This document shows, in pieces, positions 1 through 9,200 of a DNA stretch of 16,974 bases. The position numbers were made by a program, and so were the translations under genes. Each line of letters starts with the position of its first letter. Position 1 is the first letter of the stretch. The DNA lies in NCBI GenBank assembly GCA_964605715.1, contig CAZSDV010000046.1, positions 1 through 16,974 of the forward strand, written 5' to 3'. This DNA is from JAPUME01 sp964605715. GTDB taxonomy: Bacteria > Acidobacteriota > Terriglobia > UBA7540 > JAPUME01. Under the pieces are notes generated by a model. The model saw nothing but the letters and a program-made list of their open reading frames with translations, did no database searches and was not told the origin of the DNA.

Positions 1-250
1 CTGGAAACGGAGCACCAAATACGGGGCATTCGCTTCCGTATTGAGCGTGGGAATTGCCTGGATCTACTTATTCCTTCAGGGGTGGGGAGACCCTAACTAC
101 ACCGTGGGAGGCACCGGCATCATGCCCGTAGCCATTCTGGTATCAGCCAGTGCAACAGGCATGATCATCGGCTCCCTGCTAAGCTCGCCTCCTCCAGAAA
201 CTAATCTACAGAAATTCTTTCCTGTAGAGAAATCGAGGTTGCAGGACTAA
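1..250 (+). CDS. C-terminal fragment of probable sodium:solute symporter family protein
   Basis: The reading frame is open from base 2 to a TAA at 248-250, so only the last 82 residues are in the window and the true start lies upstream; the in-frame TTG at 41 is internal. The fragment shows a basic cytoplasmic-looking start (WKRSTKYG), a hydrophobic segment (VLSVGIAWIYLFLQ), a short loop, a second hydrophobic segment (MPVAILVSASATGMIIGSLL) and a polar tail with SSPPPETNLQKFF. A Pro-rich motif followed by a charged stretch ending in FF is typical of the C-terminus of sodium:solute symporters (SSS family), which take up sugars, amino acids or other solutes with Na+. Substrate cannot be judged from this piece. 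The next gene starts 22 bp downstream, so the two may be co-transcribed. The family call is moderate; it is at least a polytopic inner-membrane protein. Confidence 0.55.
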   Translation, partial: WKRSTKYGAFASVLSVGIAWIYLFLQGWGDPNYTVGGTGIMPVAILVSASATGMIIGSLLSSPPPETNLQKFFPVEKSRLQD

Positions 251-272
251 ATACTTAGCCTGATCTCTTTCC

Positions 273-1559
273 ATGAAAATAGCTTACATTACTGCCGGTG
301 CGGGGGGAATGTATTGCGGGAACTGCTTGCAGGACAACACATTGGCAGCCACATTAATTCGCAAGGGTCACGATGTTACTTTGATCCCCCTATACACCCC
401 AATACGCACCGATGAAAACGACGTAAGCCTTGACCATATATTCTATGGCGGGCTGAATGTTTTTCTACAGCAACGAATTTCTCTATTCCGTCACACGCCG
501 CGCCTTCTTGACAGAGCTTTAGATTCCCCTGGTCTACTCAGATGGATTTCACAGTTTGCCATCGATACTGAACCTGAATTTCTCGGAGCCCTCACGCTCT
601 CCGTGCTTGAAGGGGAAGATGGCCATCAACAAAAAGAACTACTCCGGCTAACCGAATGGCTCAGTCAAGAACCTCGCCCCCAGTTAGTGCATCTCACCAA
701 TTCTCTTCTAGTTGGGCTGGCAAGAAAAATAAAATCCCGAGTCAACGTTCCAATTCTCTGTTCACTCCAAGGGGAAGATAACTTCCTTGACCAAATGCCA
801 GAGTTTCATCGAGAAAGAGTCTTGGCGGTTTTACGCACACGGGCCGCTGATATTGACGCCTTCATTGCGCCCAGCTATAACTACGCTGACCACATGGCCG
901 CTTATCTTGGTATTCCTCGCCAACGTATCCATGTTGTCTATCCGGGTCTTGAGCTGGAAGGACATGGTGGGGAAAAAACAAAACCAGGTGATGATTTCAC
1001 GATAGGATACATGGCCCGAATCAACCCTGATAAAGGTCTACATATTTTAGTGGATGCTTTTCACGATCTCCGACAGTCAGGGAAATTGCCCAATTGCCGC
1101 TTACGTGTTGCGGGCTACCTAAGTAGGGCAAATCATCCTTACATCAAGAAGATCCAAAAAAAAATCTGTGGATGGGGCTTGGCAAAAGATTTCGAATATG
1201 TCGGTTCTCTTGACCGTAATGGGAAAATCAATTTCATTCAGGGATTGGACGTACTTTCAGTTCCAACTACCTACGGTGCACCAAAAGGTATTTACATGAT
1301 GGAAGCGTGGGCAAATGGTTTGCCAGTTGTCGAGCCACGGCATGGATCCTTTCCTGAGTTTATTAAAGCAAGTGGTGGTGGACTCCTATTCGAGCCAGGA
1401 AATGCCAGGGATCTTGCCGCTAACCTTCGGCTTTTAATCAAAAATCGTGCTTACGCTACAGAGCTCGGACAAAGAGGCAGGGCCGCCGTCCAAAAAATCT
1501 TTAGCGCGACGACAATGGCCACAGAAACTTCAGCTGTTTACCAACGATACATTTCGTGA
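273..1559 (+). CDS. GT4-like (GT-B fold) glycosyltransferase
   Basis: This 428-residue protein should transfer a sugar from a nucleotide-sugar donor to an unknown acceptor in the cytoplasm. The N-terminal Rossmann-like domain (about 1-225) opens with MKIAYITAGAGGMYCGNC, a glycine-rich first strand and loop as in GT-B enzymes. The C-terminal donor-binding domain (about 243-400) shows IGYMARINPDKG, a strand/turn typical of Glycos_transf_1, and EAWANGLPVVEPRHGSFPEF, matching the EAxAxGxPVV...G..E block of GT4 enzymes. E344 is the second Glu of the usual E-x7-E motif, but the position eight residues before it is Ala336. No clear Shine-Dalgarno precedes ATG 273; it is chosen because the family strand starts exactly there. 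It lies 22 bp after the symporter fragment and 31 bp before the thioesterase start. The neighbouring lipid-type exporter suggests an envelope glycolipid or glycan acceptor, which is inference. Confidence 0.88.
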   Translation: MKIAYITAGAGGMYCGNCLQDNTLAATLIRKGHDVTLIPLYTPIRTDENDVSLDHIFYGGLNVFLQQRISLFRHTPRLLDRALDSPGLLRWISQFAIDTEPEFLGALTLSVLEGEDGHQQKELLRLTEWLSQEPRPQLVHLTNSLLVGLARKIKSRVNVPILCSLQGEDNFLDQMPEFHRERVLAVLRTRAADIDAFIAPSYNYADHMAAYLGIPRQRIHVVYPGLELEGHGGEKTKPGDDFTIGYMARINPDKGLHILVDAFHDLRQSGKLPNCRLRVAGYLSRANHPYIKKIQKKICGWGLAKDFEYVGSLDRNGKINFIQGLDVLSVPTTYGAPKGIYMMEAWANGLPVVEPRHGSFPEFIKASGGGLLFEPGNARDLAANLRLLIKNRAYATELGQRGRAAVQKIFSATTMATETSAVYQRYIS

Positions 1560-1590
1560 TTTTTCAGCACATGATTTTAATGGAAGTCTT

Positions 1591-2091
1591 ATGACTTATG
1601 AATTCAAAACCACGCGGCGTGTTGAGTTTGCCGAAACTGACATGGCTGGCATCATTCACTTCACGAGCTTTTTCCGCTACATGGAAGAAGCTGAGCACGC
1701 GTTCTTCCGCTCTCTAAGCTTGAGCATTGTGACCCAACACAAAGGGAAAATAATTGGCTGGCCTCGAGTAGCAACATCTTGCGAATACTACCAGCCCATT
1801 GTCTTTGAAGATAAGGTTGATATACATTTACTGGTAACCAGGAAGGGAAAATCATCCTTCACTTACAGCTTTACATTTTACAAGAAAGGCACGTTGGTGG
1901 CTCGTGGTCAATCCACTTCAGTCTGCTGTACCCACGAAGACGGACGCTCCCTTCGTCGCATTCAAATTCCCTCATTTATAAGTAAAAAGATCAAAGTTGC
2001 ACCCCTCAGAGGCAACCCCATTCCTAAGCTAAAATCTCAGAGAAAAAATACAAAAAAATCAAAACAGATCAAAAGAAAGAGTTCAAAATGA
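1591..2091 (+). CDS. acyl-CoA thioesterase, hot-dog fold (YbgC/FadM/4HBT type)
   Basis: The protein is 166 residues from ATG 1591. A GGAAG lies 4 nt upstream; the longer frame from GTG 1447 lies inside the glycosyltransferase gene and adds nothing family-like. It should hydrolyse acyl-CoA (or acyl-carrier) thioesters in the cytoplasm. Residues 11-38 carry the 4HBT signature: RVEFAETDMAGIIHFTSFF with catalytic-type Asp17, the A-G pair, then YMEEAEHAFF on the long hot-dog helix. The strands about 56-112 (VATSCEYYQPIVFEDKVDI, FTYSFTFYKKGTLVARGQST) complete the single domain. Residues 131-166 are an extra tail not needed by the fold, with 12 lysines and 3 arginines in 36 residues. The stop overlaps the next start (ATGA at 2088-2091), pointing to translational coupling with the ABC ATPase. 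Substrate chain length cannot be told. Confidence 0.87.
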   Translation: MTYEFKTTRRVEFAETDMAGIIHFTSFFRYMEEAEHAFFRSLSLSIVTQHKGKIIGWPRVATSCEYYQPIVFEDKVDIHLLVTRKGKSSFTYSFTFYKKGTLVARGQSTSVCCTHEDGRSLRRIQIPSFISKKIKVAPLRGNPIPKLKSQRKNTKKSKQIKRKSSK

Positions 2092-2786
2092 CTCCCTATC
2101 TCCAAGGGCTCTCGGTACGAGAACTTCGCAAGGAGTACGTGACACGAGGTGAACCTTTAGTTGTCCTGCGAAATGTCTCATTGGAAATTGGCCCCGGTGA
2201 GGCAATGGCCATCATGGGGCCATCTGGGTCAGGTAAGAGCACCCTACTCCATTTGTTAGGCACGCTCGATCGGCCCACTGCAGGATCTGTTTCCATTAAT
2301 GGCAAGAATCCTTTTGAATTCTCACAGGCTGATCTTGCGGTTTTCAGAAATCGTGAAATTGGACTTGTATTCCAGGATCACCACCTTCTGCCGCAGTGTT
2401 CGGCACTAGAAAACGTTCTAATTCCAACTCTAAAATCCGGACAGGTCAAAGAAGGCACAGAAATCCTGGAAGCCCGGGCCATGAACCTTCTTGACCAGGT
2501 AGGCCTTGCGAAACGAAGCGATTACCGCCCACCAGAACTTTCCGGCGGTGAGAGACAGCGTGTGGCGCTAGCTCGATCACTTATCAATCGGCCTCGACTG
2601 ATTCTTGCTGATGAGCCTACGGGTAATTTGGACCGTGCGAATGCTGAGGCCATGACAGATCTTCTAATAGAGCTACACCAAGAAGAGAAAGCTATTCTTG
2701 TAGTTGTAACTCACAGCTTAAACCTGGCCAATCGCTTTTCTCGAAAAGTAGAAATGCTCGACGGATCCCTCCGGGATATGATTTGA
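2088..2786 (+). CDS. ABC transporter ATP-binding protein, LolD/MacB type
   Basis: This 232-residue nucleotide-binding subunit has all the ABC ATPase motifs in order: Walker A GPSGSGKST (44-52), Q-loop Q96 in VFQDHHLLPQ, signature LSGGE (151-155), Walker B LILADEPTGNLD (171-182) with catalytic Glu176, and switch His209 in VVTHS. The VFQDHHLLP, LSGGERQRVALARSL and ADEPTGNLD sequences match the LolD/MacB/FtsE branch, whose partners are FtsX-type permeases and which act on lipoproteins, peptides or lipids rather than on solute import. The length is normal for that branch. Its ATG overlaps the thioesterase stop by 4 nt, with AAAGAG 6 nt upstream inside the thioesterase tail. The permease gene follows within about 50 bp and is the obvious membrane partner. 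The name lolD is not given because substrate cannot be inferred. Confidence 0.93.
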   Translation: MTPYLQGLSVRELRKEYVTRGEPLVVLRNVSLEIGPGEAMAIMGPSGSGKSTLLHLLGTLDRPTAGSVSINGKNPFEFSQADLAVFRNREIGLVFQDHHLLPQCSALENVLIPTLKSGQVKEGTEILEARAMNLLDQVGLAKRSDYRPPELSGGERQRVALARSLINRPRLILADEPTGNLDRANAEAMTDLLIELHQEEKAILVVVTHSLNLANRFSRKVEMLDGSLRDMI

Positions 2787-2834
2787 CTAGCACAAGTCAT
2801 ACGCTGGGGCGCTTTGCGCAGTGAACATGAGAAC

Positions 2835-5800
2835 ATGACACTTGCAACCCTGCTTAGATCAAGTCTTCTTTACCACTGGCGCCCAAATGTGGCCGTCATG
2901 ATAGGTGTAGCAGTGGGAACGGCCGTGCTCACCGGAGCGCTCCTTGTGGGCGATTCAATTCAGGGGAGCCTCCGTTCGCTGACCCTAAGTCGTCTTGGCC
3001 AAGTTGATCATGCCTTGGTTTCGGATCGCTTCTTTCGACAAGATATTTCCACGCAACTCGAAGGCTTACCTGAATTCAAAGCACGGTTTGAGTCATCAAC
3101 GCCGGCAGTCGTTCTTCGCGGCACGGCCAACACCGCTAACACAAGTAGGCGCTCCAATCAGGTACGGATATGGGGGGTTGAAAGTTCATTTTGGACTTTA
3201 GGTAAAAAACTCATCAAAGAAATCCCTCTGAATCGTGAGCTAACACTCAATACAACCCTCGCCCGAGAACTGGAAGTGAAGCCTGGCGATACTATCATCG
3301 TGCGGGTGACAAAACCCAGTACCGTCCCACGCGAGGCGGCACTGGGCAAGCGCTCCGATACAATTCAGGTATTGCGCCTTACGGTAAAGGCAATTCTCCC
3401 AGACAAAAGCTTAGGGGACTTCGGATTAGAAGCCAATCAGCAGTTGGTACGCAATATTTTCCTGCCACTTAAAACCCTCCAGCTCGCACTCAAACAAAAA
3501 CAACGTATCAATGCGATTTTCGTTTCCGGCAAACAGGATTCGACCTCACAAACTGAAAGTGCCGCCAGTGAGTTACAAGGGATGTTAGGAAAAATCCTGA
3601 CGCTAAAGGATCTAGGCCTCAATACAAAACTACATAAATCGGGCGATTACTTCTATCTTGAAAGTAACGAACTATTTCTCCGCCCTGTAATAGCCAATAC
3701 GGCAACAAGGGTTGCCCAAGAAACCCAATTGAGAACTCTAGGGGTATTCACCAATCTTGCCATACGCATTTCTGCCGGAACCAAAACCGTTCCTTACTCA
3801 ACCGTATCAGGAATTGATGTTGCCGAAAACTCTCCGTTTGGCTCTCTTGAAATGACCAATGGTTTTTCGTCGCCTGAGCTCAAAAATAATGAAATATTGC
3901 TCAACCAATGGGCTGCCCAAGATTTGGGAGTTCGTGTAGGGGAAATAATTGACCTGGAATACTTTGTCGTTGGGGCTAACGGGGAATTGCTCACCTCTCA
4001 TTCAAGTCTGCAACTACGAGGTATTGTGCGCCTTTCAGGGCTAGGGGCAGACCCTTCTTTGACACCGGTTTTTCAGGGAATAAGCGAAACGATGAATATT
4101 GTGGATTGGGATCCACCTTTCCCGGTAGACCTAAGTTTGATTCGACCTCGTGATGAAGACTACTGGGATCAATACCGTGCCACGCCCAAAGCCTTCGTCT
4201 CACTTGAGACAGCCAGAAAGCTTTGGACTAACCGGTTTGGTTCATTGACTTCACTCCGGATAGCCCCCAATTCAGGCATGAATTTGGGCAATGCGGCAGA
4301 CCGATTCAGCCAACGGCTCCTCGGAAACCTGCAACCTGAGCATAGCAGTCTGTCTTTTCGGCCTGTTAAGTTTCAAGGGCTTGCCGCCACAAAGGGCAGC
4401 ACTGACTTTGGAATGCTCTTTGCAGGTTTCACGGCCTTCCTTATTATCTCAGCAGCCTTATGGGTTGCGCTGCTTATTCGCTTTAGCATTGAGCAACGGT
4501 CGCGAGAAATCGGTATTCTGATGGCAACAGGCATGACACCTCACTCCCTAAGGCGCCTTTTTCTCGCTGAAGGAGCAATTCTTGCAATTACTGGGGGTTT
4601 GATTGGACTCCTGGGAGCCGTGGGTTACGCCCTAGTAATGATCTACGGATTACAAAACTGGTGGCAGGAAGCAATCGGCAATCCTTTCCTAGATCTACAT
4701 ATCACTGCAGAAAGTCTTGCCAAGGGATTTCTAGCGGCACAGGCTGTCATTCTCACCTCAATTTGGTTCGCACTACGCCAATTAGGGAAGACAGCTCCAA
4801 AGAGCCTGCTGGCGGGCTCCTTTGCGCTAAACCTGGAAGCTGAAACTGAGCGTCGAAAAAGCCCAATTCCTTGGCTTACGGGCACCATTGCTATAGTTCT
4901 TGCAGTGGTATTAGTCGTTCTGTCCTTGGTCACAGAAATCATATCCGCCCTATTAGCATTTTATGCGTTGGGCGTGGCACTACTAATTGCTACGGTTGCC
5001 TTCTTCACAGGAATTCTTTACAGGAGACAAGGAGAGGTCATTTACGGCCAGAAACCCTTCACATTGACCCGCCTCGGTACCCAAAACGCATCACGCCTAC
5101 CAGGACGTAGCATCCTCACTGCAGGACTGATTGCTTCTGCCAGCTTCGTAATCGTGACCGTGGCACTCAATCGACAAGATGTATCCAATCAGCCACCGGA
5201 GAAAGATTCAGGAAACGGAGGGTTCTCTTTAGTGGCCGAATCCAACTTGTCACTCCATCACAACCTTTCCACCCGCGAAGGCCGGCGTCAACTCTATGTT
5301 CCCGAATCAGCTGAGACGGTTCTGGAACAAACACAAATATTCCCCTTTCGGTTGCGTCCGGGTGAGGACGTAAGCTGCTTAAACCTTTTCCAGCCAACCC
5401 ATCCACGGCTGCTCGGGGTTTCCTCAGATATGATTGCGCGTGGCGGCTTCGAATTCCAAGGTTCTCTTGCAGGTTCATCTAGAGAGAAAGCAAACCCTTG
5501 GCTCCTTCTCGAAAAAGAAATGCCCGAAGGCGTAGTGCCTGCCATTGGCGACTACAACACGGTGATGTGGATACTTCATCTCGAACTTGGAGAGTGGTTA
5601 ATCCTAACAGACGAACAAGGGCAGCCCGTGAGACTAAAGATCGTTGCACTTTTAAACCGGAGCATATTCCAATCCGAATTGCTCATATCCGAATCTCATT
5701 TCGTTAGCCTCTTTCCGAGCAAGAGTGGTTACCCCTTCTTTATGGTGGAAACGCCAGTGGAAAGCACCCATCAGGTAGCACAAGTTTTGGAAGAGCATCT

Positions 5801-6248
5801 GGCGGAGTTTGGATTAGACGTAATCACAGCCTCAGAGCGATTAGCAGGCTACCTGGTCGTAGAAAACACCTACCTGAGCACCTTTCTTTCTTTGGGAGGC
5901 CTAGGCTTGATTCTTGGAACCCTAGGGCTAGCAACGTTAATAATGCGCAACGTGACGGAGCGTCGTGGGGAACTAGCATTATTAGTAGCGTTAGGATTTC
6001 GTCGAAAAATGCTCGGATGGCTCCTTTTAGCAGAAAATGGATTCCTTCTTCTTTTCGGTCTGTCGGCGGGTTCCATTAGTGCACTGGTGGCCGTGGGCCC
6101 ACATCTCGTCAAAAGTGGAAGCCACATGCCATGGATATCACTCGGATTAACTCTGCTGATGGTTTGTGTGGCAGGATTTACGACAGGAATTTTGGCAGCA
6201 TGGCTTATGTTGCGAACTCCTCTGCTTCCCGCACTGCGCAGTGAGTAA
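2835..6248 (+). CDS. large ABC transporter permease with two FtsX domains (LolCE/MacB-like)
   Basis: The protein is 1,137 residues from ATG 2835; a TTG at 2814 would add seven residues (MRSEHEN). I prefer 2835 because the family-like N-terminus MTLATLLRSSLLYHWRPN starts there, although its Shine-Dalgarno is weak. After TM1 (about 18-41, ending GALLVGDSIQGSLR) comes a long periplasmic region to about 515, resembling the MacB core. The first FtsX domain spans about 519-660, with RSREIGILMATGM after its first helix. Further hydrophobic helices lie at 677-732, then a second periplasmic region, then a second FtsX domain (about 1011-1137) with ERRGELALLVALGF. Two FtsX halves in one chain replace the usual two subunits, so with the upstream ATPase it could form a complete exporter or lipoprotein-release machine in the inner membrane. 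The gene ends 22 bp from a convergent gene. Substrate is unknown. Confidence 0.88.
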   Translation: MTLATLLRSSLLYHWRPNVAVMIGVAVGTAVLTGALLVGDSIQGSLRSLTLSRLGQVDHALVSDRFFRQDISTQLEGLPEFKARFESSTPAVVLRGTANTANTSRRSNQVRIWGVESSFWTLGKKLIKEIPLNRELTLNTTLARELEVKPGDTIIVRVTKPSTVPREAALGKRSDTIQVLRLTVKAILPDKSLGDFGLEANQQLVRNIFLPLKTLQLALKQKQRINAIFVSGKQDSTSQTESAASELQGMLGKILTLKDLGLNTKLHKSGDYFYLESNELFLRPVIANTATRVAQETQLRTLGVFTNLAIRISAGTKTVPYSTVSGIDVAENSPFGSLEMTNGFSSPELKNNEILLNQWAAQDLGVRVGEIIDLEYFVVGANGELLTSHSSLQLRGIVRLSGLGADPSLTPVFQGISETMNIVDWDPPFPVDLSLIRPRDEDYWDQYRATPKAFVSLETARKLWTNRFGSLTSLRIAPNSGMNLGNAADRFSQRLLGNLQPEHSSLSFRPVKFQGLAATKGSTDFGMLFAGFTAFLIISAALWVALLIRFSIEQRSREIGILMATGMTPHSLRRLFLAEGAILAITGGLIGLLGAVGYALVMIYGLQNWWQEAIGNPFLDLHITAESLAKGFLAAQAVILTSIWFALRQLGKTAPKSLLAGSFALNLEAETERRKSPIPWLTGTIAIVLAVVLVVLSLVTEIISALLAFYALGVALLIATVAFFTGILYRRQGEVIYGQKPFTLTRLGTQNASRLPGRSILTAGLIASASFVIVTVALNRQDVSNQPPEKDSGNGGFSLVAESNLSLHHNLSTREGRRQLYVPESAETVLEQTQIFPFRLRPGEDVSCLNLFQPTHPRLLGVSSDMIARGGFEFQGSLAGSSREKANPWLLLEKEMPEGVVPAIGDYNTVMWILHLELGEWLILTDEQGQPVRLKIVALLNRSIFQSELLISESHFVSLFPSKSGYPFFMVETPVESTHQVAQVLEEHLAEFGLDVITASERLAGYLVVENTYLSTFLSLGGLGLILGTLGLATLIMRNVTERRGELALLVALGFRRKMLGWLLLAENGFLLLFGLSAGSISALVAVGPHLVKSGSHMPWISLGLTLLMVCVAGFTTGILAAWLMLRTPLLPALRSE

Positions 6249-6270
6249 AACATAACGACCAATTTTAATC

Positions 6271-9200
6271 TCAGAAAATGAGCTTCAAGGCAAACTGGAC
6301 GCTTCGCGCATCACCAGGAAGGCCAGAACGTGCTGAAAAAATCCGGCCGAAGGTGAGGGTGGAATCTACGAAAGGATCAGGAAGATCAAAATTTGGATTG
6401 TTAAACAGATTGAAGAATTCTGTCCTGAACTGCAAGTCCAAGTCTTCTGTCAGCGTCATATTCTTAAGTAAAGAAAAATCTATATTCCGGAAACCAGGGC
6501 CGGTCAGGATATTACGTCCTGCATTTCCAAAACTTCCAAAGGATGGCGCAGCAAAAGCTGTTGCATCCACCCACCCGTCCGGGCCTGGATTCGCTAGCTT
6601 CGGATTTCCTACCAGATGAGGCCGGTCACCAGCCGAGATTCCTAAGGATGAAATCCCTGTATTGCTATTGTCAGCACGCAGTAGTGGCGTGAAAGGGTAA
6701 CCGGATTGCAAACTGAGAATCCCATCTGCCTGCCAATTACTCAAAAAGAAACTGCCAAGCCCTCCAAGATCAGGAAGGAACTGCCCCCCTCGCCCGAAAG
6801 GTAGATCGTAGGAAAAACTAAAAGATAGACGGTGACGGACGTCAAAGCTAGAACTTCCCTTTTCAGCCCTAAGATTAAGGCTGTCCTGGGGAAAGTTCGC
6901 ATCGCCAGCGCTCGGAAACAACGTGGAAGAACTATCAATGGAATGACTCCAGCTATAGGAGGTAAGGAACATTAAACCTGAGCTTAAGCGCTGCTGCAAC
7001 CGAACCTGCAACGCATGGTAGGTAGAATTTCCGGAAGACTCTATTTGATTGATGTCAGCATATTGCGGCAGAGGACGCAGATTAACCAGTTCTGAGCTCG
7101 GCAAGGGCTGGTTTAAATCTCTTGCTCCAATAAGATTCGTTCCTTTTGAACCTACATAACTCACACCAAGTAATAGGTCGTGCTGGAGTTCCTGTTGCAG
7201 GTCCATGCTCCACTGTTGCTGGTAGGGAGTCCTAAGATCGCGTTGATAGGTAATGCCCGATGCTGGAAGTGGGAATCCAGCGCTGGCCGGGAAAGGATCG
7301 TATAGCGTCAAAGGTGAAAGCTGTGATGGTTGAAAGATGTTAAAAATAAAAAAAGGTGCATTAAAGTAAAGTCCATTGGAGACAGCCAGTGTGGACTGAT
7401 CATAATTAACTCCGTAACCGGCACGTAGCACGGTTCTGCCGCCAGCAAAAGGGTTCCAGGCCAATCCAACTCGAGGGGCAAAGTTATTCCGATCTGGGTG
7501 ATATCCACCGCGAGGAATGCCCCTTTCCCCAACCTCTGCAAGCGTGGCTGTCTCCACATCAAATAGATTTACGTGGTCAAATTTATCTGAAGGTGGTGAA
7601 TTGTATTCGTAACGCAACCCGAGATTCATTGTCAGGTTAGGCAGCACTCGCCAGTTTTCATGGACAAATAGATTCACGCTGGTAGTGCGTAAATACTGAG
7701 GATTGTCTGACTGTGCCGCGCCTGAGTATGTAGGCAAACCCAGTAAAAGATCAGCCAAAGGAATACCAGTAAAGTAAGAAGGGGAAATAAAATTAATGAA
7801 ACCTCGGGATTGGATATCACGGAAGGCATTCTGCTGAGATCTTCTCAAGTCAACCCCAAAACGGACCAGGTGTTTCCCTGGAGAGAAACTGGACTGGTTT
7901 AGTACCTGAAACGTATTTGTCACACTATTTTGAGGGTTATTAGGCTCGTCCCCAAGAGGAGAAAACCCAGCCACAGTAATTAGGCTTAACCCAAAATCGC
8001 GAGAATTAGAGGCGAAACTTGGAACACCCAACTGTCCATTAACATTCGTGCCCGAATTTTCCTGAAAGGTACCGCTCGAAACCCGATTGAATGCCAGCCG
8101 CAAATCATTCACCCAACGGGAGTTAAAAATATGCGTCTCATTTAGCATTAAGTTCTGGGCCCGCCGGGGAACAAAGTTTCCATAGCCTGGCACAGAAGAA
8201 TACAACCTCCCAGCAAAGGGCTCGAAAAGATCGCGGTCACTGAAACTATAGCGTCCCGTGAGGTTGCCACGGTTGCTTAAAGAATGGTCTATCCGCACGT
8301 CAAAGCTATCCACCCGGTCCCGCAAGGTAGGCGCAGAAACAAAATTCTGCCCCGCCACAGATCTGTTAGGCACCGGAAACAGATTGGCAATCGCGGCACC
8401 TGCCGGATGCTGGCGGAATTCAGGAATTACGCCTCCAGAAAAGAACTGACTCGTAAACGGATCAAAGGGTGGAAGAGAGCTTGAAGAAAAGTCTCCCTGA
8501 CGTTCATCAAGTGTAGGAACATTGGCAATACGAGTAATCCCCTCTTGCCGCCGCCGGCCTTCGTAGTCAACGAAGAAAAATGTTCGATCGTTCTTAATTG
8601 GGCCACCAAGAGAAAAACCAAATTGGTTCTGCTGAAATTTAGGTTTGTTTGAATTTGGGTCATCAAAAAAATTTCGCGCATCCATAGCAGCATTGCGGAA
8701 GAATTCATAAACCGTGCCATGAAACTGATTTGTGCCAGACTTTAGGATTACGTTAACTTGTGCCCCACCACTCCGCCCGAACGTGGCATCGTAAGTAGCA
8801 GTCTGAAGCTTGAACTCCTGAATGGCATCTGTAGGAGGGGAAAGCGCAAAAGAATTAAGCACCGGATCCGTATTATATACTCCATCCAGCAAGAAGTTAT
8901 TTGACTCTTCGCGGGCCCCGTTAACGTTGACAGAAAAATTTCCGCGAACCGAACCGGGTGAACCAGGTGCACTAGGGAGGGCGCCTGGAACTAGCAAACT
9001 CAATTCCAAAAAGTTTCGCCCATTTAAGGGTAGATTTGCAATCTGGTTATTTTCAATAACAGTTTCCAATCCCGGTTCCTCTGTCTGGATAAGAGGGACG
9101 TCAGCCGATACCAAAATCTCTTCAGTAAGGGAGCCAATCTCGAGCAGCAAATCCAGTCGTGCCCGCTCACCTACTCTCAGTCTGATAGCACGACGTACGA

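Noticed and set aside
1447..1590. N-terminal extension of the thioesterase from GTG 1447
   Set aside because: It lies over the glycosyltransferase C-terminus, reads as unrelated sequence, and the hot-dog fold starts properly at ATG 1591 with its own GGAAG.
6232..6243. Perfect 12-bp palindrome CACTGCGCAGTG at the permease end, with TGCGCAGTGA also near its start (2815-2824)
   Set aside because: A few 12-bp palindromes are expected by chance in 17 kb, there is no loop or T tract, and a shared 10-mer is also expected by chance.
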